A program made the translations under genes and the position numbers. A stretch of 64,000 nucleotides of DNA. It comes from Exobasidium rhododendri. Its lineage: Eukaryota; Basidiomycota; Exobasidiomycetes; Exobasidiales; Exobasidiaceae. Shown piece by piece: positions 51,284 to 64,000 of this stretch. The stretch's first letter is position 1. Each line of letters starts with the position of its first letter. The stretch is taken from NCBI GenBank assembly GCA_026210745.1, contig CP110630.1, positions 3,038,001 to 3,102,000 on the forward strand. The letters are read 5' to 3'. Under the pieces are notes generated by a model. The model saw only the letters and a list, made by a program, of their open reading frames with translations. It was not told where the DNA came from and made no database searches.

Positions 51284-52871
51284 ATGGCAAGCTTCGAATC
51301 ATGGCAGTCGCCCCTTTCAGGGCGCTACGCATCCAAAGAGATGTCGAGTCTCTTTTCCAACGCTACACGATTCTCAACATGGAGGAAACTTTGGCTTCAT
51401 CTGGCTGTAGCTGAAAAGGAACTGGGCCTAGACATCCCTCAAGAAGCTATCGATCAGATGAAGGCTAATTTGACGTTAGATGACAAGCAGATGAAACTAG
51501 CGGCGGAAGAGGAGAAGAAGAGACGACACGATGTCATGGCTCATGTGCACACTTTCGGTATCGTCGCACCCGCTGCTGCGCCTTATATTCAGTGAATATC
51601 GGCAAGTGAGAATAGCTTCATGGCCCCTGCTGACACCGCCTCCCTCTTTATCACAATCACAGCCTCGGTGCAACATCGTGCTACGTTACAGACAATGGTG
51701 AGGATCGGTGTTAGCTTTCAGTGCTATGAGAAGGATTTGTACTCACAGCTCTCCTTCCTTGCTAGCTGATTTAATCTTCCTTCGATCGGCTCTCGATTTG
51801 CTGCTTCCAAAGCTTGCTGTCGTAATTTCCCGACTGGCTTCTTTTGCGGAAAAGTACAAAGGTCTCCCTACGCTTGGATTCACTCACATGCAACCTGCTC
51901 AATTGACGACTGTGGGCAAAAGATGCACCCTCTGGATTCAAGAATTGCTTTGGGACCTCCGAAACATCAAGAGAGCTCGAGACGATCTAGGATTCCGAGG
52001 AGTAAAGGGGACTACAGGGACGCAAGCTAGTTTCTTGTCTTTGTTCGACGGTGATCATGACAAGGTGGAACAGCTGGATGAAAGGGTTACTGCTCTTTCT
52101 GACTTTCCCTTTGCTATGCCTGTCTCCGGTCAAACCTACTCGCGAAAGATTGATGTTGACGTGCTCAATTCGCTATCTTCCTTCAGCGCTTCCGCTCTCA
52201 AGATGGCCACCGACATTCGACTACTGTGCCACTTGAAGGAGATAGAGGAGCCATTTGAGAAAGATCAAATCGGTAGCAGTGCTATGGCCTACAAGAGAAA
52301 TCCAATGAGAAGTGAGAGAGTCTGTGGTCTAGCAAGGTGGCTCGGCAATATCAGTAATAGTGCAAGAGAGACTGCCGGTGGACAATGGATGGAGAGGACG
52401 CTGGATGACAGTGCAAATAGAAGACTTACCATTCCAGAAGCATTCTTGACCGCAGACGTTATTCTCTCCACTTTGCAGAACATCTCGGAAGGCTTGGTCG
52501 TGTACCCGTCCATCATACAAAAGCATATTGCTGCCGAGTTGCCCTTCATGGCCACGGAGAACATCATCATGGCCATGGTTCGTGCGGGTGGAGATCGACA
52601 AATATGTCACGAGAGGATTCGAGTCTTGTCTCACGAAGCGGCCAAAGTCGTGAAAGAAGACGGAGGTGACAACGATCTAGTGGAAAGAATACAAAGAGAC
52701 ATCTACTTTGCGCCCATCTCGAATCAGATGGACAAACTCCTGGACCCAAAGAGTTTCGTCGGTCGAGCACCTCAGCAAGTGGACAGCTTCTTGGAGAAGT
52801 GGGTTCTACCTGCTTTGAAGCCTTATCAAGCCGCTCTTCAGGGAGTCAAAAATGCGGAGCTAAGTGTATGA
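51284..52871 (+). CDS. ADE13: Adenylosuccinate lyase
   Basis: Exons 51284-51591, 51663-51697 (35 nt) and 51766-52871 give 482 residues, the same length as yeast Ade13. It acts twice in purine synthesis, releasing fumarate from SAICAR and from adenylosuccinate, in the cytosol. The start [17 protein letters not shown] is family-typical. Active-site blocks include [35 protein letters not shown] and the signature [10 protein letters not shown]. The short second exon encodes most of the [11 protein letters not shown] motif, so the gene fails if it is skipped. It is convergent with the arrestin gene, 152 bp apart. Confidence 0.95.
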
Positions 52872-53023
52872 ATTATCTAGAACCTTCTACAAAACTATTA
52901 CAGCGGATATCTGGTTATTTTTCGATCTATTCTTTATTTGTACATTGCGAGGCAGTCCTGCGCAGCTCCCGTTGGGGACACTGCGGAGCACCTTGTTGTG
53001 GCTTTCTTGCTGTGCCAGGCGAA

Positions 53024-54905
<1,882 letters not shown>

Positions 54906-56060
54906 GTGCGATGAGTTGAGGATGAGTGCGTTCACGAGGGAGGGTATGAAGACTTTGTATGATGATATGTACCTACCAAGTAGCCTGTCTTATACCCAAT
55001 TCTGTCTTGACAATCCTTTGACGTATGCACGTATCACTTTCATGACTCGACTGTTCAGCGCGTTGACAGTTACGTCTCGGGACCCCCCTTGTGCTAATCC
55101 GATCCCATCAGCTTTCGTCCGTAAGCCCTTTGTTACTGCGAGATGCGAGCTGCTCTTCCCGCACCCTTCTGTTCTGACTTGTTCTCCCTTGTTCCCTCGG
55201 TGTGTAAGATGGAAGTTGCGCCCTATGGCCCGAGTCCGTCGTGGCGGATCGAGTCATGAACTGCTAACGACCACCCTGGCGACATTCACAATTGTACACT
55301 ACTTGAACTACAATCTCTGAAATTCATTGCATCCAAAGATATGCACGTCCGAGTCAGAAGCGCACACGCACACTCTCTCTCCGCACCGCTCAAATTGTGC
55401 CTGCTCCCTATAGATAGACTACGCGCTCTAATCTGCCTACCGCTAGCGGCGTCTGAAGATGATAATCAGAAATCCGCTCCTTCAATATCACTATCATTAT
55501 CCTTATCACCAACGGCTTTTTCTATGTCGTTACGCCCGTAAGGCTGGTAGCATGTGCTTCTCCGAAAAACATCATGTCACGTCGCAATTTCCGTGCCGTA
55601 CCTGGTACCAACATGACATGTGTGACCTCGCCAGATATACCTCGAGCCTGGTTGACTTGATTTGTACGTTTTCGGATACCCTTCGGTGCAATTGCCATGA
55701 GATTGTGAGGGCGGGTATGCTCAGACGTCAGATTCAAGTTCGGATCAAGGCCGAAGCTGTACACATGGACTCACGACTTCACACTGAGCCAATTGGTCAT
55801 GGCTGTGATTAGAGACAGACCACGCCGAGCGAGGTCATGTCTGTATGATCCTCGTACGCATCTGCACAGAGGAGGCGTCCGCTGACTTCTCTCGCAAGGG
55901 GCAAACATGGGGCAGTGTGAGCGGACTTGAAATAGGCGTCGTCCTTTGACTGCTATTAGACACAGGGCAAATGCATACCCCGTCAAGTGGCAAAGCTTAG
56001 TCTACTCATGCTGCCACACTACCAAGTCTCCCCTGCTGCTAAGCTTTTCTTTCGAGAGAG
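54906..56060. other. Intergenic region
   Basis: About 1.15 kb between the arrestin and the secreted-protein gene starts. Frames on both strands (for example 54904-55320 plus, 55522-55764 minus) show no family signal, and I treat them as chance. Possible promoters for both genes; no RNA gene seen. Confidence 0.4.
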
Positions 56061-56757
56061 ATGTTCCCCTTCCAAAGAGATATGAACTGGCGTTCGCTTA
56101 CCGTCAAAGTCATAACTTTGTTAATGCTTGCTCTAGCTGTGGCGGGTGAGCGACAATGTCCTGGATCCTGCTGCCAAGCTGCTTCAAGGTGAGTAAAAGT
56201 GACACAGTGTGCAGTGGCCCTAATATCTCAAGCGCACACAAAACGGAATTCTAGTCTTCCCAGTTTTCCTTCTCGTTGCTCACCGCCAGCATGCACAAAG
56301 ATTGCTCAAGAGAGGTGTGTTCGCAGAGAAGGCAGGAGGGACGTGTGAGATAGGCCCTTGACTAGTGAAATGCACAATTAGCCTTCCCTTTTGCTTCATA
56401 GAAATGGCACCGTGCCCGGACTTCCTCCTCAAGGTCGACGACGCTTACTGTGGTGGACGGCCGCCAATCTCTATGGGGATTGCCGCTGAAGCAGTAAATG
56501 ACGTTGGTGACGTTTATGACGACGACGATGACGACGATGATGATGGTGATAGCGCACGAGATGACAGCACAGGACGACATGCACATCCACCTCACCATGG
56601 TCAAGACCACGATCACAATCATAAGGAGAGAGACCAATCGGGAATGGATCCTTCTCTCGATGTAGGAGAAGGGCACCACCACCTTGGTCGTCATCATCGA
56701 GATTATGACTATTACAGCACAGGCGCTTCATCTAGGAGCTTTGAGCACCGTTACTGA
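56061..56757 (+). CDS. Small secreted Asp/His-rich protein (putative)
   Basis: My model has exons 56061-56145, 56255-56314 and 56402-56757, giving 166 residues. The N-terminus MNWRSLTVKVITLLMLALAV-AVFPVFLLVAH is strongly hydrophobic, so it is a signal peptide or anchor, and it is followed by RLLKR, a Kex2-like dibasic site. The mature part has two cysteines (APCPDF, DAYCGG), then a run of nine aspartates, then a His-rich domain (RHAHPPHHG, DHDHNH, HHHLGRHH) ending in SSRSFEHRY. Such composition could bind zinc, nickel or calcium. I know no family with this order. The first two exons rest on splice sites and reading frame only; exon 3 is the best supported. Confidence 0.5.
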
Positions 56758-56909
56758 GCAAGACGAATGAAGGCGGCAAGAGCTTCAACATTGTCATTAT
56801 CTCTATCGAGTCCATCACCTATACATCCCTACTTCTATCCTCTGGTCAGAAATGCACAAAAAAGTATTCATTACTACCTGGCGTATTTGACAGCGGTGAC
56901 AGTGGAGTT

Positions 56910-58573
56910 TTAATTTGGCAGAGGGCCTTGGCTATAGCCGGGCAATGTGACGTTGTAGATGAAGACCTGAGTGTTTCCATCCCCGTATTGAAGAGCGTAA
57001 GGGTCTGCGTAAGCTTGCAAAACGTACTTACCGTTCACCTCGGCCGCTTGATGTCCATTGGCCGTGATAAAATCGTTGTCACTGACTACGAACAAGAGCT
57101 GATTGTTACTGTTGGGGATTGGTGCAACAGCAAGCGACTCCAATTTGCTGGCGATCAGATTGTTGTCGAATGCGCCACCAATGTGCAGGCCAAACTTAGC
57201 TAATTGAACCGGATCAATGAGGTTGATGAAAGCAGAATAAGTGACGGGAGTGACTGCACTATTCAAGACTCCACCGGGTGCGACTGGATTGGCTGGTTGA
57301 TCGAATGGCGTGTTTGCAATGTTAGTAGCTCCCTTTGTTGAGATCAGATCAGCATCCTTGAAGCTCGTGTCAGACGAAGTGTCGCCAAACCCGTTGCCAT
57401 CTCGCGACAAGATTAAGACTGTGGCGATGACAAGTTCAAAGGAGGAAGGTAGAAGTAAGGTAGGAGGTCATATAAGCATGCTGTCCGGGAATAGTATGCT
57501 TTTTCTTGTCACTTACAGGTGGTGCTGTCGACAATGTGTAGTTCTGAGCTAGCCCGAGTAGCAAGCTTCTTGCTCTGAGGCAGCGGCACAACATATTCAC
57601 TAACGAGTGTTGGCTTGAGCGGATTACTGACGTCGTATCCGAACATCCTTGTGTATCTGTTCGTAGTTTTGCTTCCTCCGACTGAATCTTGGATGGTTGC
57701 ACTTTGCAGCAAAGCCCAAAGGGTGTTTGTATTGTGGTCCAGAGTCAAACCTTCAAATCCTTGATTGGGCGCTCTACCGGTATCAGGATTCACTTCAGAG
57801 GTAAAGTTGATCTTTCCGCCGATCATAGGAACGATGGCTGGCGGAGGCGCTAGAGTGGAAAGCACAATTCCCGTAGTCCTATCAGTGGTGTAGATGTACG
57901 GACCATATTCGTCGGACAGAAACGCGAATAGACCATCCTTAGAAAAGGCAAATCCTTCCTGGTCAAAGCTGACGTGGTTGTCCGATGGTGCTACGGGCAA
58001 AGCAGGGCTCAAGAATGTTGCCGCCCGGACCGCAGAAGAATCAAGCCCAGTCGTGTAATTCAAATCAGCCCCTATGCGATAAAGAGTAGATGAGCCGTAC
58101 TGAATAGGCGTCGTCGAGGAGATGGAGGCACATCCTTCAGCGACGAATCAAGACCATGAATGCAAGCCACCAATACTCACCTTCAAAGCAACATTTTCTG
58201 CTGTAGAATTGCCGACGGTAGGCTTGAAAGTGAAGGAGAATTCATGACTTCGAGAGCGGTAGTCTGTCGTGGTCTGAGTGTTGTGACCTCTGTCAGGGTT
58301 GAGTCGAATGTTACCAGCGTACGATCCATCCCTTTGCACATTGAGACTTTCGAGAGCAATAGAAGAACCTATACCACCCAGCGTCTCGCCGTAACTGTCC
58401 ACTGCACTGGCATTTATGCGACCGAAGCCAACGAGTCCATGATTGACGAATGTTCGACCATCAAAGGTGACAGATGTGTCTCGCTTGACGAGTTGATGCG
58501 AGGGCACGATTCCCGCCTGAGTGCTAGCAACAAGCAGGGAGGCGAGAAGGGCAAATTGCCTAGTAAGGAGCAT
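56910..58573 (-). CDS. Secreted phytase-like esterase domain protein
   Basis: Exons 58573-58181, 58099-57517 and 57418-56910 (494 residues). The start MLLTRQFALLASLLVASTQA is a signal peptide, and a Kex2-like LVKR lies at residues ~28-31. Body motifs are DGRTFVNHGLVGFGRINAS, IALESLNVQRDGSYAG, then YTTGLDSSAV, SFDQEGFAFSKDGLFAFLSDEYGP, and QGFEGLTLDHNTNTLWALLQS, followed by LILSRDGNGFGDTSSD. This matches the esterase-like domain of the phytase family, a beta-propeller. Enzyme activity is not proven for the fungal members. It is convergent with the secreted Asp/His-rich gene, 152 bp apart. Confidence 0.85.
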
Positions 58574-59124
58574 AGTGAATGGCACGGTGACGGTGTTGTA
58601 TCGGCATAGTTGTCGGAGAAGCAGGCATCCCTCTTTAAGTACAATTTAGGGGACGAGCACAGAGGAAAATATCATGTCGCAATCCTCGAACGCAATTTGT
58701 CTGAGAAGAAGCAGAAGAACTTCTGTGGGGGAGTGAGAGTAGTAGTGCCTGTCTCGGACGCGTGAGAAACCCTAATCTTGCAATTTTAAGCAGTTCCCAG
58801 CGTAATTGATATACGACACGTTCGCAGGTCCGATCAAGTGACTGGCTCAGGCTGCGAAGATGGAGAAGGAGCACCGTTGTTTCCCGCGCTAGTCTGTTAG
58901 TGGCAAAGTTTTGGTCAAGCAATCAGCAATGTCAAGTCGATCTTCTATCGGTGATTCGATTTTGTCGCGGGGCCTGGAAGAGTGGAGAGAAGATCTACAA
59001 TGATAGAAGGCATGGTGAGCTCTAGAACGTGGACAGGGAGATCGTGTGAAAACCCAGGACGCAGCGGATGGCTCCTACAGTGGAAGTAAAAGAAGGTATG
59101 CGATCGGAAATATCCTTGTTGAAA
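58574..59124. other. Intergenic region
   Basis: About 550 bp between the start of the phytase-like gene and the 3' end of the homocysteine methyltransferase gene, both on the minus strand. It holds the phytase-like gene promoter. No gene is supported. Confidence 0.4.
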
Positions 59125-60496
59125 CTATTGCACATCTAGTCTCGCTCGCAAGGCTGCTATATCTGATGACGTTGCTTTGCAGCACCCGCCTACGAAGCAT
59201 CCGCCCCAAGGTGACATGCTCCCTTTCGCCACTTTTGCTGCTTCCATTACCAGGTCACACCAGGAAAGAGTGGAAGACTCGGCATTCTCCTCTCCGCCAG
59301 TCCACACTCGGTTGATGCCGTCCCAGACCAGGCCACCATCAGGGTAGAGCTGCAAAAGGGATGAAATCCTTACGTCAGCTCTCTTGGTACTTCCAAGCAT
59401 CACAGACGCACTGCATCTACTCACGAAGAGATAGGACTTCTCCGACCTCTTCACTTGAGCTAGAGCAGAAGTCATGTTAGCCACGAGTCTGTTCAGGAAC
59501 CTTGGCTTCGTGCAATTGATTCCTACACCATCCAAAGGAGAAGGCTGGCCACTTCTGTCATCTCCAAGTACTACCTCGAGAAGGTGTGCCATGTCTTGAT
59601 CAGCATCTTCGTTCTCTTGCACTGGCCAAGGCAGATGCAGGCCTTTAGGAAAGACAAAGCTTGTATACGACAGCTTATGTGTGTACTCTCTGAAGAGTCG
59701 TTGCAAGGCATTGCGAATGGCAGCAGCTTCATCCAAACGTGGAATTGTCTCAAAGGCGATAACATCGACACAGGACCAGACAGGACTAGAAGCAATTGTA
59801 CGCAGACGAGTGTAGTGGAAATCTTCTACATCCCTCAGCGAGGCCGCAGGTCCGTCAAAGATCCTCCTGTCCACATCTGGCACAAAGTAGTCTCCTGTGT
59901 CTGTTCGCAAGGAAGGGGGGAAAGGGAAACATTACGATCAGCGCTCGCTCCTTGATCAGAGACTATTCAGGAAAAGGATATGTGACTCACATTCGCATCC
60001 GTTCGACAACGCAGAACCATATGGTCCCAAGCTCAAGAGCAAGAGGGGCTTACCAGCAGACGGTTGCGAGCGTGCATAGTCTTCTCTGGCTTGTTGAGCA
60101 AGCTGCACAGACTTTATCAGCAATCTCTCCGCCCTTTCAGATGTCTGACCTGCCATTCGAAATGCCAAATCTGATGCTTGATACGTCGAAGTCGATACGA
60201 CATCGGCACCAGCTCTTAAGAAATCCAAATGTGTCTGTATAATAGCCTTTGACCCTTCCTCAGATTCAATCAATGATGCTGACCATAGTGACGAAGACGA
60301 GATGTCCTGGCCCAATGCATCCTCCAAATGGGTTGCCTATTAGTTCAGATAGAAAATTAGGTCGAGCGTGATCTCGAAGAATCAGCGAAGGAACACTCAC
60401 GAATCCCCCATCCAGTAACGCTAGTCCAGAGGTGCGAAGTGAAGCAAGATGCTGCAGCGTCTCATCCCACCCGCTGTCCGATTTTCCGGACCCCAT
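59125..60496 (-). CDS. MHT1: Homocysteine S-methyltransferase
   Basis: Exons 60496-60401, 60336-59991, 59900-59425 and 59349-59125 (380 residues). ALLDGGF-ATHLEDALGQD is the family N-terminus. Other blocks are DFLRAGADVVSTSTYQAS, LLSLGPYGSALSNG, VIAFETIPRLDEA, and the zinc ligands GINCTKP and GGCC in CFVGGCCKATSSDI. It methylates homocysteine from S-methylmethionine or S-adenosylmethionine, recycling methionine; the donor cannot be read. I chose the ATG at 60496. An in-frame ATG at 60631 would add 45 residues, but the upstream pyrimidine tract and TTTGCAG suggest noncoding or intronic sequence. Confidence 0.85.
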
Positions 60497-60796
60497 AGGA
60501 AATGCTGCAAATAGAGAAAGAACAAAATAGGAAAATTGGCAAAAACGCAAAGCAGCGGTAATCTTCCTCATCTTCCTCAACTCTAATAATCGTTCTCTCG
60601 GTAATCTCTCTCTCCGGTTGACAGGCGCCATAGGAAGAACACACGCGACATCGAGGAAGAATAGACTGCGAGCCGAAGGAAATTAATCGAGACCCCGAAT
60701 AAGCTTGTTGCCAATTAGTCGGTGGTCAGGGTGGGGGAGAAGGGGCCAACCTTACTCTCTCCTCCCTGCTCCCTTCTCCCTCCACCCAGCATCACA
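60497..60796. promoter_or_regulatory. Divergent promoter region MHT1/XYL2
   Basis: A 300-bp gap between start codons (or 165 bp if the longer methyltransferase start is used). A pyrimidine-rich tract ending CACCCAGCATCACA precedes the dehydrogenase ATG. Nothing else is recognised. Confidence 0.4.
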
Positions 60797-62381
60797 ATGT
60801 CGCAAAGTGCCGAGACTTTGGGTCCCATTGGACTGGACAACTCTATCGCAGTACCTCCTGCCGACGGCAACCTCTCCCTGCTCCTCGAGTCGGTCAAGAA
60901 TGTTTCATACCAACAGAAGGAAGTGGTGCCTCCCTTGCCGGGACAGGTGCAAGTCAACATCCGACAAGTGAGTCCCGCCCTGTACCATTCCCTACCTTAT
61001 GTCGCTGTGCGATCAGACGAGGAGACAAGCGTTAACAGAGGTTTTATCCCTGGCAGACCGGCATATGTGGTAGTGATGTCCATTACTGGCAGCATGGCTC
61101 CATCGGCGATTTCGTGCTGAAAAAACCCATGGTGAGAGTGTAGATGGGAGAAGTATGCAGGAGGAAAGTGCGACTAAAGCAGGGTGAGAGTCTCGCAGAT
61201 TCTGGGTCATGAATCAGCCGGCATCATCACGGCGGTAGGAGAAGGTGTCACGACACATAAAGTCGGTGACAGAGTGGCCTTGGAGCCGGGCCAACCTTGT
61301 GCGTACTGCAAATATTGCAAGGGAGGCAATTACAACCATTGCCAGGACTTGATCTTCGCTGCCACGCCTCCGTATGATGGCACTTTGACAACTTACTACT
61401 GCATTCACGCATCCTTTGCACACAAGATACCCGATGATATGACGCTGGAGGAAGCCAGTCTGATGGAACCGCTCGGTGTCGCCGTGCAAAGTGCCATTCG
61501 ACAGGGCAAGGTGCAGCCTTTCCAGAGCGTTGTCGTCTTCGGTGCTGGTCCTGTAGGCCTATTGACCGCAGCAGTTTGTCGAGCAATGGGAGCAAGAGAG
61601 GTGTGAGTAGGCCGTCAGTCATACGCGGATCATCCATCCCCTTTCGGTGCTGAATTTTAGTACACTTCCATCAACTCTACAGTGTTGTCGTCGACATTAT
61701 TCAATCCAAGCTGGATTTTGCCAAGCAATTCTGTGCTACGTCTACTTTCAAGCCTTCGCCCCCCAGAGACGGAGAAGACAAGATGGCCGCTTCCGAGAGG
61801 AACGCCGGTCAACTAATTCTTGAGATGGGAGAGGATGTACTGGCGCAAGGTGGTGTTGATCTTGTCTTGGAGTGCACTGGAGCGCCCCCTTGCATTCAGA
61901 TGGGCGTCTTCTTGTGTAAGATTCGAGGTAGAATGGTTCAAGTGGGCATGGGACCAAAAGACGTTCTCATTCCTCTCTGGAGGATCAACATTCGAGTGAG
62001 TGGTCTGCCCTTTCATGTTTATGTGCGCCAGCTCAATCGCGATATTGATGCTCGTCTGCTCTGCTCCTGTCTTCTCTTCCCTTCACCAGGAAATCGAGAT
62101 GACAGGAAGTTTTCGGTACGTCAATTGCTACCCTATTGCGATTGATCTCGTAGCCTCAAAGAAAATTGACGTGACGAAGATTGTGACACATAGGGTGAGT
62201 GGTGTGGCAGAAGAGAACTCACCCCTGTACAGAGATGACGCTCATTCGTATACATCTTGCTCCTGACTCGCAGTATCCCTTCAAAGACGCCATGAAAGCA
62301 TTTGACGCCACGTTGAAAGGAAAGGGTGAGGATGGCAGGAGCACGATCAAAGTTCAGATATGTCAAGGAGAGGCAAAGTAA
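60797..62381 (+). CDS. XYL2: Xylitol/sorbitol dehydrogenase (zinc MDR)
   Basis: Six exons: 60797-60967, 61057-61131, 61199-61602, 61683-61995, 62090-62194 and 62274-62381 (391 residues). The catalytic zinc ligands are in [11 protein letters not shown] and ILGHESAG, and the structural zinc cluster is [15 protein letters not shown]. The Rossmann motif is [13 protein letters not shown], and the next strand ends [10 protein letters not shown] with Asp, which favours NAD over NADP. The later part has [17 protein letters not shown] and [20 protein letters not shown]. It oxidises polyols such as xylitol or D-sorbitol to keto-sugars, in pentose or polyol catabolism. The intron density is high. Start at 60797 keeps the usual ~40-residue lead before the zinc domain. 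Confidence 0.93.
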
Positions 62382-62954
62382 TTTGCATATGTTCCGATTC
62401 ATCAGTAACTGCGATAGAGTGATTCACATTGAGAACATCTGAACAACCATGGGATAGCATCGTAAATGGGAAAACAAGAGGTAAGAAAGAAAGCGAAATC
62501 AGAGGGACAAAAGCGTAGAAAAAGTATTCCGAGTGGGAAAAGAAGATGAGAGAGGAAGGAAGTTGTGCGAAGGAAAAAAGCAAGAGCAGGACTCCACAAT
62601 TGAGGTAAGGGACCGCTAAGAAGAAAACAGACGGCTGGTAGTGTGAGGAGGGCTAGTAATAGAATGAAACCCGAGGAAGGGGAGAAGGGAGACGACGACG
62701 AGGGGAGAGAAGAAAGATTACTAGGAAGGTGACTTACAAAGACAAGGCTTGAGGCTCTCGGTGCCGTTGGTGACGCGCAGACACGACACGGAAGAGTACG
62801 TGAGAATAGTGTAGTAGAAGAAGGAACATGCTAGATGTGGTGTACGGTGTTGCAGGTCGGATGCCGAGCCCGTTCCAACGCAACGTCGTTGGAAGAAGCC
62901 ACTATAGTGTTGATACAGTTGACGTGGAGAACAGAAGTGCGAGAAGCCCTTGCT
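62382..62954. other. Convergent intergenic region
   Basis: About 570 bp between the stops of the dehydrogenase and Bem1-like genes. It contains a purine-rich stretch on the plus strand near 62480-62730. No gene is supported. Confidence 0.4.
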
Positions 62955-64000
62955 TCATCTTGTGTCGGCAAAGAGCTGGAATTTGTCGGCCGTTGAAAGG
63001 TATTCGCGCAGGTCGTCGTCATCACTCATTCTCATCATGACATTGGCGCCTGATTCGGGGTCTTTGTAGCGTAGGATTGAAATTTCTGATCCTAGTCTTT
63101 CTTTCACCTTGTCCATTAAAGAGGCGAAAGTGACACTGGGAGGCACTCGAATAGCGACAAGATCATCGGTTGCTCTGTTGAAGATTTTAATCTTGATAAA
63201 GGCTGGTGCTCCTGCGCTTCCTGCGCCTCCTACTCCTGACATGGAGCCAGCACCACCACTGCTCGGACTTGGTCCTGTAGTATGTGGTGACTGAGCTCTA
63301 GCTCCCATCGAAGCGGAACTCCTCGAGTCCCTCACTCCAGTCGCGTTACTCGTCGACTTGGAGATAGAGGCTTGTGATCGGAGCAGATTACTGTCTGATC
63401 TACTGTGTTGTCCATTGTTGCCTTCTGCAACCTGGAGGTTTCCCAAACTCGAGCTTAGCTCTCCCACACTCTTTCTACTGTCGTCTTTTTCACTCTGCGA
63501 CCCAACAGGAGCCTCTTCTGAATACTTGCTCGTTCCGTTGCTGTAGCCGTTCAGCCCCGTTTGCGTTCCCGAGAGAAGAGGAGCGGCGGTCCCTGCTGCT
63601 GCTGCTGCTGTCGTCGATACTGACGACGGTGCGGGTGCTGGCCGGCTGACGATCGGCTGAACAGTGCAATGATCGCCTGGCCTCGGTTCGAAGAACAGTC
63701 GAACCAATTCAGATGTCATGATGTACTCGGGCAAGGCACACAACTCGTTGATGTACGTATCGAGATCATTCCGTCTTTGCGAGGTAATCAGGTCATCCAC
63801 TTGATCCAATGGTCCAGGCATCAGAGGCAGAATGCGCGTATTCTGCACACCACCCTGTGTCTCTCTTCCTGCTTCTCTCGGGAAATGATCGAGTAGAGCG
63901 ATTTGGAACTCGTAGAAGTCTTCATAAAGTCGATAGAGGATCAAGTCCCTTTCCTCTCCGATAGGTGCGATTGGTGCTTGAATAGGCGCACTGGGAACGT
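62955..64000 (-). CDS. BEM1: Bem1/Scd2 polarity scaffold, 3' part
   Basis: The gene is cut by the window's right edge; only the C-terminal ~345 residues are here. The visible part starts in a PX domain (LILYRLYEDFYEFQIALLDHF, then RILPLMPGP, then LCALPEYIMTSELVRLFF). A Ser/Thr/Ala/Gly-rich linker follows. The C-terminus is a PB1 domain: FIKIKIFNRATDDLVAIRV with the basic cluster, then the acidic part KDPESGANVMMRMSDDDDL. PX followed by a C-terminal PB1 is the Bem1/Scd2 order; the SH3 domains would lie beyond 64000. Such proteins link Cdc42, its exchange factor and PAK kinases at sites of polarised growth. Confidence 0.88.
   Translation of the reverse strand, partial: VPSAPIQAPIAPIGEERDLILYRLYEDFYEFQIALLDHFPREAGRETQGGVQNTRILPLMPGPLDQVDDLITSQRRNDLDTYINELCALPEYIMTSELVRLFFEPRPGDHCTVQPIVSRPAPAPSSVSTTAAAAAGTAAPLLSGTQTGLNGYSNGTSKYSEEAPVGSQSEKDDSRKSVGELSSSLGNLQVAEGNNGQHSRSDSNLLRSQASISKSTSNATGVRDSRSSASMGARAQSPHTTGPSPSSGGAGSMSGVGGAGSAGAPAFIKIKIFNRATDDLVAIRVPPSVTFASLMDKVKERLGSEISILRYKDPESGANVMMRMSDDDDLREYLSTADKFQLFADTR

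Noticed and set aside
55522-55764. 80-residue minus-strand frame (MYSFGLDPN...)
   Set aside because: No recognisable family, no supported upstream exon, and composition like random sequence.
56362-56697. Minus-strand frame with a very hydrophobic, Val/Ile-rich stretch opposite the Asp/His-rich exon
   Set aside because: It is the complement of the Asp and His codons (GAC/GAT, CAC/CAT read as GTC/ATC, GTG/ATG). No start context or family match.
60497-60631. N-terminal extension of homocysteine methyltransferase from an upstream ATG
   Set aside because: The added residues include a hydrophobic stretch encoded by a pyrimidine tract with TTTGCAG, which looks like an intron end; the family starts near the later ATG.

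Overview
This is nuclear DNA of a fungus, most likely a basidiomycete and plausibly a smut relative (Ustilaginomycotina). The subphylum is inferred from gene style, not proven. The evidence is about 30 protein genes in 64 kb, many short introns (mostly 50-100 nt) with GTGAGT-like donors, and single-gene transcription units with eukaryotic housekeeping functions. I found no rRNA, convincing tRNA, transposon or CRISPR array. Gene ends below come from splicing the frames by eye, guided by the conservation of each protein family. Several published-style starts would differ because the longest open frames often begin at non-ATG codons; I moved those to the first plausible ATG.

Layout. 1-8 kb: an unknown SANT-like protein, a UBE2S-type E2, a Leu5-type mitochondrial carrier and an eEF2 lysine methyltransferase. 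8-10.5 kb: a long gene-free stretch ahead of a homeodomain factor. 12-24 kb: ArfGAP (Age2/SMAP), eIF5-mimic protein, a Jen1-type carboxylate transporter, DDX47/Rrp3 and glutamate-cysteine ligase. 23-35 kb: UFD1, mitochondrial calcium uniporter, CCT4, RNF10/Mag2, a Nup50/Nup2 nucleoporin and a TetX-like flavin monooxygenase. 36-47 kb: a lysophospholipid acyltransferase, MOB1, an LRR protein with an F-box-like motif, a PPR protein and a DUF2985 membrane protein. 47-64 kb: a DUF1687 redox-like protein with a CaaX end, a four-helix membrane protein, adenylosuccinate lyase, an alpha-arrestin, a small secreted Asp/His-rich protein, a secreted phytase-like esterase, homocysteine S-methyltransferase, xylitol/sorbitol dehydrogenase, and the 3' part of a Bem1/Scd2 polarity scaffold.

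The genes do not form one pathway or a biosynthetic cluster. Loose themes are ubiquitin and protein turnover (UBE2S, UFD1, RNF10, arrestin), translation and ribosomes (eEF2 methyltransferase, 5MP, DDX47, RNF10), mitochondria (Leu5, MCU, PPR) and sulfur/thiol metabolism (GSH1, homocysteine methyltransferase). Organisation is unusual for its regularity: strands alternate almost gene by gene, giving twelve convergent pairs with stop-to-stop gaps as small as 25 nt.

The most distinctive signal is splicing. The window has an exon made only of the ATG (UBE2S), 9-nt and 10-nt internal microexons that encode conserved residues (eEF2 methyltransferase, ArfGAP zinc finger), a likely 9-nt start exon (UFD1), a GC-AG intron (MOB1), and several introns that are multiples of three and free of stops, one of them filled by a large compound microsatellite (arrestin). 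The best candidate for a new protein is the secreted Asp/His-rich gene at 56.1-56.8 kb.
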